A stretch of DNA of 64,000 nucleotides, taken from assembly GCF_024171885.1 (NCBI RefSeq), contig NZ_JAMTCP010000012.1, positions 1 to 64,000 on the forward strand. The letters are read 5' to 3'. The translations under genes and the position numbers were made by a program. Below, one piece after another: positions 61,421 through 64,000 of the stretch. Source of the DNA: Streptoalloteichus tenebrarius (GTDB lineage Bacteria; Actinomycetota; Actinomycetes; Mycobacteriales; Pseudonocardiaceae). The notes under the pieces are model-generated. The model had not been told where the DNA came from. It made no database searches and was given only the letters and a program-made list of their open reading frames with translations. Numbering within the stretch: position 1 is the first letter of the stretch; each line of letters starts with the position of its first letter.

Positions 61421-61457
61421 GCGGGCCGAACCCCACGAACGAGTGGTGTTGGCCCGC
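61421..61457 (-). terminator. terminator of the Pro-rich membrane protein
   Basis: GCGGGCC and GGCCCGC pair, with further inner pairing (AACC/CAC with GTG/TGTT). It lies 57 bp after the stop of the gene to its right. Confidence 0.55.
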
Positions 61458-61513
61458 CTCGCGCCGACCGGAGACGAACGCCTCTCCCGGACGACCGTGA
61501 ACCGACACGCCCG

Positions 61514-62200
61514 TCAGCCGGACCACCCCTGTGGCGGCGGCCCGTAGCCGGGTGCCGGCGGCTGCTGCGGAAACGCGCCCGGCTGACCGTACGCTCCCGG
61601 TGGAGCCATACCGGGCTGCGGACCGTAGCCCTGGGGCATGCCAGGACCGGCCGGCGGCCCGGCGGGGACGAACGCGGGAGCCCCCGACACCTGAGCGTTC
61701 CGGTAGGCCAGGTACCGCAGGGTCTGTGGGAGAAGAGCGAGAACCACCACCGCGATCGCGAGCACGACGTTGGCCAGCAACTGGAACGTCGCGTTGCTGG
61801 CCAAGGGTGGCAGGCCGAACGTCGACACGCTGACCAGCACGGTGACCAGTCCCATCGACGCGCCGACGAAGACCAGGACATGCCCGACGCGCTTGCCCAG
61901 CATGAGGAGCACCCCTCCGAGCCCGAGGCACGGCAACCGGACGAACGCCATCAGGGTGAGCACGAACGTCACGGGATCCGTCTTCATGGTGAAGACGAAG
62001 AGCAGAACCCCGTTCAGCGCCATCTCCACGATGGTGCCGCCCACCAGGGCCGCGGCGAAGAGGGCGGCGACGGCCGCGAGGGTTGTGGTGACGTTGGTGG
62101 GCGGCTTGACCGTGGGCGGGGGTGGCGCCACGGGTCCGGGATGACCGTACTGGGCCGGGTGACCGGGCTGATGCTGTCCGGGCGAGCCGGGGTTCCACAT
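61514..62200 (-). CDS. Pro/Gly-rich membrane protein, four helices
   Basis: 228 residues. A Pro/His-rich N-terminus (about 1-36), four hydrophobic helices (about 40-165, for example TLAAVAALFAAALVGGTIVE, VTFVLTLMAFVRLPCLGLGG), and a Pro/Gly/Gln-rich C-terminus with PGYGPPPQGW-type units. It resembles actinobacterial proline-rich small membrane proteins and shares its low-complexity style with the RDD protein to its right. Function unknown. ATG 62200 is chosen. Confidence 0.75.
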   Translation of the reverse strand: MWNPGSPGQHQPGHPAQYGHPGPVAPPPPTVKPPTNVTTTLAAVAALFAAALVGGTIVEMALNGVLLFVFTMKTDPVTFVLTLMAFVRLPCLGLGGVLLMLGKRVGHVLVFVGASMGLVTVLVSVSTFGLPPLASNATFQLLANVVLAIAVVVLALLPQTLRYLAYRNAQVSGAPAFVPAGPPAGPGMPQGYGPQPGMAPPGAYGQPGAFPQQPPAPGYGPPPQGWSG

Positions 62201-62277
62201 GGGAGCGGACGTTACCGCCCGCTCCGTCGGCGAGAGAGCGGATCCGTGGTGAAACCACCACCACGGCCGGAAACACC

Positions 62278-62307
62278 GAGGCCCCCGGGCGCGCACCCGG
62301 GGGCCTC
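62278..62307 (-). terminator. terminator of the RDD protein gene
   Basis: GAGGCCCCCGGG and its exact complement, a 12-bp stem with a 6-base loop, downstream of the RDD gene. Confidence 0.8.
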
Positions 62308-62352
62308 GGCCGAGAACGGGCTCGGCGAGAGAGGACTCGGCGGAGACCGGTC

Positions 62353-63558
62353 TCAGTTGACCTTGACGACCACACTGCCGACGATCTTGTCGGCGAAGGT
62401 CTGCTTCTTCTCGTCGAACAGCGGCCACAGGAACCCGATGGCCAGCGGCGAGTCCGCGGCGTGGCAGATCTGCCTGAGGAACGCGGTGCCCGCGCCCACC
62501 GGCTGGCCGGTCTGCTCGTTGACCAGCCGGGTGCCGGCGACCTTCCTGCCCAGCGACTGCCCGGTGGTGCCCTGCTGGAACACGCTGTTCCACAGGACGA
62601 AACCAAGCATGCCGACGTAGCCGACCAGCGGCAGGAAGACGCCGACGCCGCCGATCAGGGTCCCCAGCAGCGCCAACACGCCCACGAGGGCGGCGGGGAC
62701 CACGAAGTCGATCAACGCGGAGACGGCGCGCGCCCCCCAGTCGGCGAGCTGGCCGGCCGGCGCGCCGTACGGCTGCCCGTAGGCCCCGTAGGGCTGCTGC
62801 CCGTACCCGGGCTGCTGCCCCCACTGCTGCGGCTGGCCGTAGCCCGGCTGCTGCCCGTACCCGGGCTGGCCCTGCTGCGGAGCGCCCGGCCACTGCCCCG
62901 GCTGGGCGGCGCCCGGAGCCCCGGCGAACGGCTGGCCCGCCTGCGGCATGCCCGGAGCGCCCGGCCACTGGCCCTGCTGCTGCGGGACGCCCGGCATCCC
63001 CGGCTGGCCGTACCCGGGCTGCTGGCCCCACTGCTGCGGCTGACCGTAACCGGGCTGCATCCCCGGCTGGGGGAAGCCAGCCCCGGTCGCGGCCTGCTGC
63101 CCGAACTGGCTCGGGTTGACGACCTGGGTGGCGCCGGAGTCGGTCCCGGACGCCGACGCGCCCTGCGCGAGCGCCGCGACCTGCCCCGGGGTCACGACCT
63201 GCGTCGCGCCCGCGTCGTCGGAGGAGGCCGAGGCCGCGGGGGCGGACGCGCTCGCCGGCGAGGGCGCGACCTTGCCGGGCGGGACCACCTGCGTGGCGCC
63301 CGCGTCCGACGCGGCGGACTGGGCGGCCAGCGCGGCGGACTGCGTCGGCGAGACCACCTGGGTCACCCCCGGCTCGCCGCCGGCGGGGGCCTGAGGCTGC
63401 TGGCCGGGAGCGACCACCTGGGTGGCGTCCGGGGTCTGCTGCTGGCCCACCGGGGGCTGCGCCCCGCCGCCCGGGTTCACCGTCGGGTCCTGGGGCACCG
63501 GGGCGCCGAACGGCGCGCCGGGTGCCACGCCACCGTGCGGCGGCTGTGGAGCGGTCAT
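62353..63558 (-). CDS. Pra-like proline-rich RDD-family membrane protein
   Basis: 401 residues. Residues 1-150 are Pro/Ala/Gln-rich with five copies of an (A/V)TQVV motif about 20-30 residues apart. Residues 150-265 are Gly/Tyr/Gln-rich ([12 protein letters not shown]). Residues 270-401 are an RDD domain with three helices ([35 protein letters not shown]). It corresponds to Rv1078 (proline-rich antigen) between metB and cbs. The ATG at 63558 has GGGAG upstream; GTG 63591 is the alternative. Membrane-located, function unknown. Confidence 0.85.
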   Translation of the reverse strand: MTAPQPPHGGVAPGAPFGAPVPQDPTVNPGGGAQPPVGQQQTPDATQVVAPGQQPQAPAGGEPGVTQVVSPTQSAALAAQSAASDAGATQVVPPGKVAPSPASASAPAASASSDDAGATQVVTPGQVAALAQGASASGTDSGATQVVNPSQFGQQAATGAGFPQPGMQPGYGQPQQWGQQPGYGQPGMPGVPQQQGQWPGAPGMPQAGQPFAGAPGAAQPGQWPGAPQQGQPGYGQQPGYGQPQQWGQQPGYGQQPYGAYGQPYGAPAGQLADWGARAVSALIDFVVPAALVGVLALLGTLIGGVGVFLPLVGYVGMLGFVLWNSVFQQGTTGQSLGRKVAGTRLVNEQTGQPVGAGTAFLRQICHAADSPLAIGFLWPLFDEKKQTFADKIVGSVVVKVN

Positions 63559-63749
63559 CGGGTCTGCAACTCCCTTGGCCGTGCCGGTCACGAACGGGGC
63601 ATCACGGTAGCGGATGCTCCGTTCGGCCCCTGTGAGAACGGCGGGGGTCCACCCGATCGACCGGAAAGCACCCGACGGGGTGAGGCGGCGCGCCGGCCGA
63701 ACCCGGCGCCGCCGACCAGCCAGGTCGGGGCGGCGCCGGGAGGCCCTGA

Positions 63750-64000
63750 TCAGCGCCCGGCGAGGAAGCCCAGCACGTCCTGCCGGGTCACGACACCGGT
63801 GGGCTTGCCGTCCACCAGCACCAGGACGGCGTCGGCCGCGGAGAGCGCGGTCAGCGCGGCGTTGATCGACTCGCCGGCGCCCACCGCGGGCAGCGGCGAG
63901 GACATGTGCAGCTCCAGCCGGTCGGAAAGCTGCGCCTTGCCGGCGAACAACGCGTCCAGCAGGTCCCGCTCGTTCACCGCGCCCGCGACCTCGGCCGCCA
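63750..64000 (-). CDS. cbs: cystathionine beta-synthase, C-terminal CBS domains (partial)
   Basis: The last 83 codons, continuing past the right edge. They contain parts of a CBS-domain pair ([14 protein letters not shown] and [21 protein letters not shown], ending [20 protein letters not shown]). The PLP domain is outside the window. The neighbours metB and Pra-like RDD gene, the same order as Rv1077-Rv1079, identify it as Cbs. It makes cystathionine from homocysteine and serine. Confidence 0.85.
   Translation of the reverse strand, partial: AAEVAGAVNERDLLDALFAGKAQLSDRLELHMSSPLPAVGAGESINAALTALSAADAVLVLVDGKPTGVVTRQDVLGFLAGR

Overview
The window is very GC-rich, dense with GTG starts, and carries mycothiol, chaplin-like and leaderless-promoter signatures typical of Actinomycetota. 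Its backbone is collinear, in reversed order, with the Mycobacterium tuberculosis segment Rv1112-Rv1077 as I remember it: ychF, a DUF6542 protein, ispH, a lipid-droplet protein, xseA/xseB, a DUF4245 protein, glpX, fumC, phoH2, short-chain Z-prenyl transferase, hemolysin III, a DUF255 protein, mca, a DUF4307 protein, greA, metB, the proline-rich RDD protein and cbs. The accessory content (secreted S1 proteases, small secreted chaplin-like proteins, a FGGY kinase) fits a mycelial Pseudonocardiales-type organism such as Saccharothrix, Actinosynnema or Lentzea. The genus is inference.

Layout. 0-6 kb: end of an unknown membrane gene, a TPP-riboswitch-controlled thiamine ABC transporter, pterin dehydratase and a GT87 mannosyltransferase. 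6.4-7.9 kb: a compact HicA-like / HTH / SecB-like locus that looks like a toxin-antitoxin-chaperone module with its own palindromic operator. 8-18 kb: ychF and a DNA-repair block (Ada-AlkA, Ogt, SbcCD, RmuC). 18-27 kb: a frameshifted LAxTG-type surface gene, FGGY kinase, DUF6542, ispH, lipid-droplet protein, exonuclease VII with a small extra gene between its subunits, DUF4245 and glpX. 27-31 kb: three tandem S1 proteases, the third with Ser replaced by Thr at the nucleophile, then a decayed DUF3558 lipoprotein. 31-40 kb: ferredoxin-NADP reductase, fumarase, an EamA transporter divergent from a MocR regulator with shared operator half-sites, DNA ligase, GuaB1 and a GNAT enzyme. 40-43 kb: PhoH2 and a DUF885-like peptidase.

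43.4-47.3 kb is the most unusual region. Four paralogous small secreted proteins with a chaplin-like two-cysteine core lie head to tail, each with its own promoter, long leader and strong hairpin terminator. One has a His/Lys-rich insert and another an extreme His-rich tail. A fifth member has decayed but keeps its promoter. All five upstream regions share an ACAATGGTG-type box 32-34 bp before a TANNNT -10. 47-64 kb returns to the conserved backbone (prenyl transferase, CoA-binding protein, hemolysin III, DUF255, a kinase-phosphatase, Mca, GreA, an Lrp/HppD pair, threonine deaminase, MetB, Pra-like RDD protein, Cbs).

Scattered through intergenic space are five copies of a fixed-length 110-112 bp element: a GC-rich hairpin followed by two DnaA-box-like sites (TGTGGAcAA/TGTGGAtAA) 19-20 bp apart, all in the same orientation. 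I see no rRNA, tRNA, CRISPR array or intact insertion sequence.
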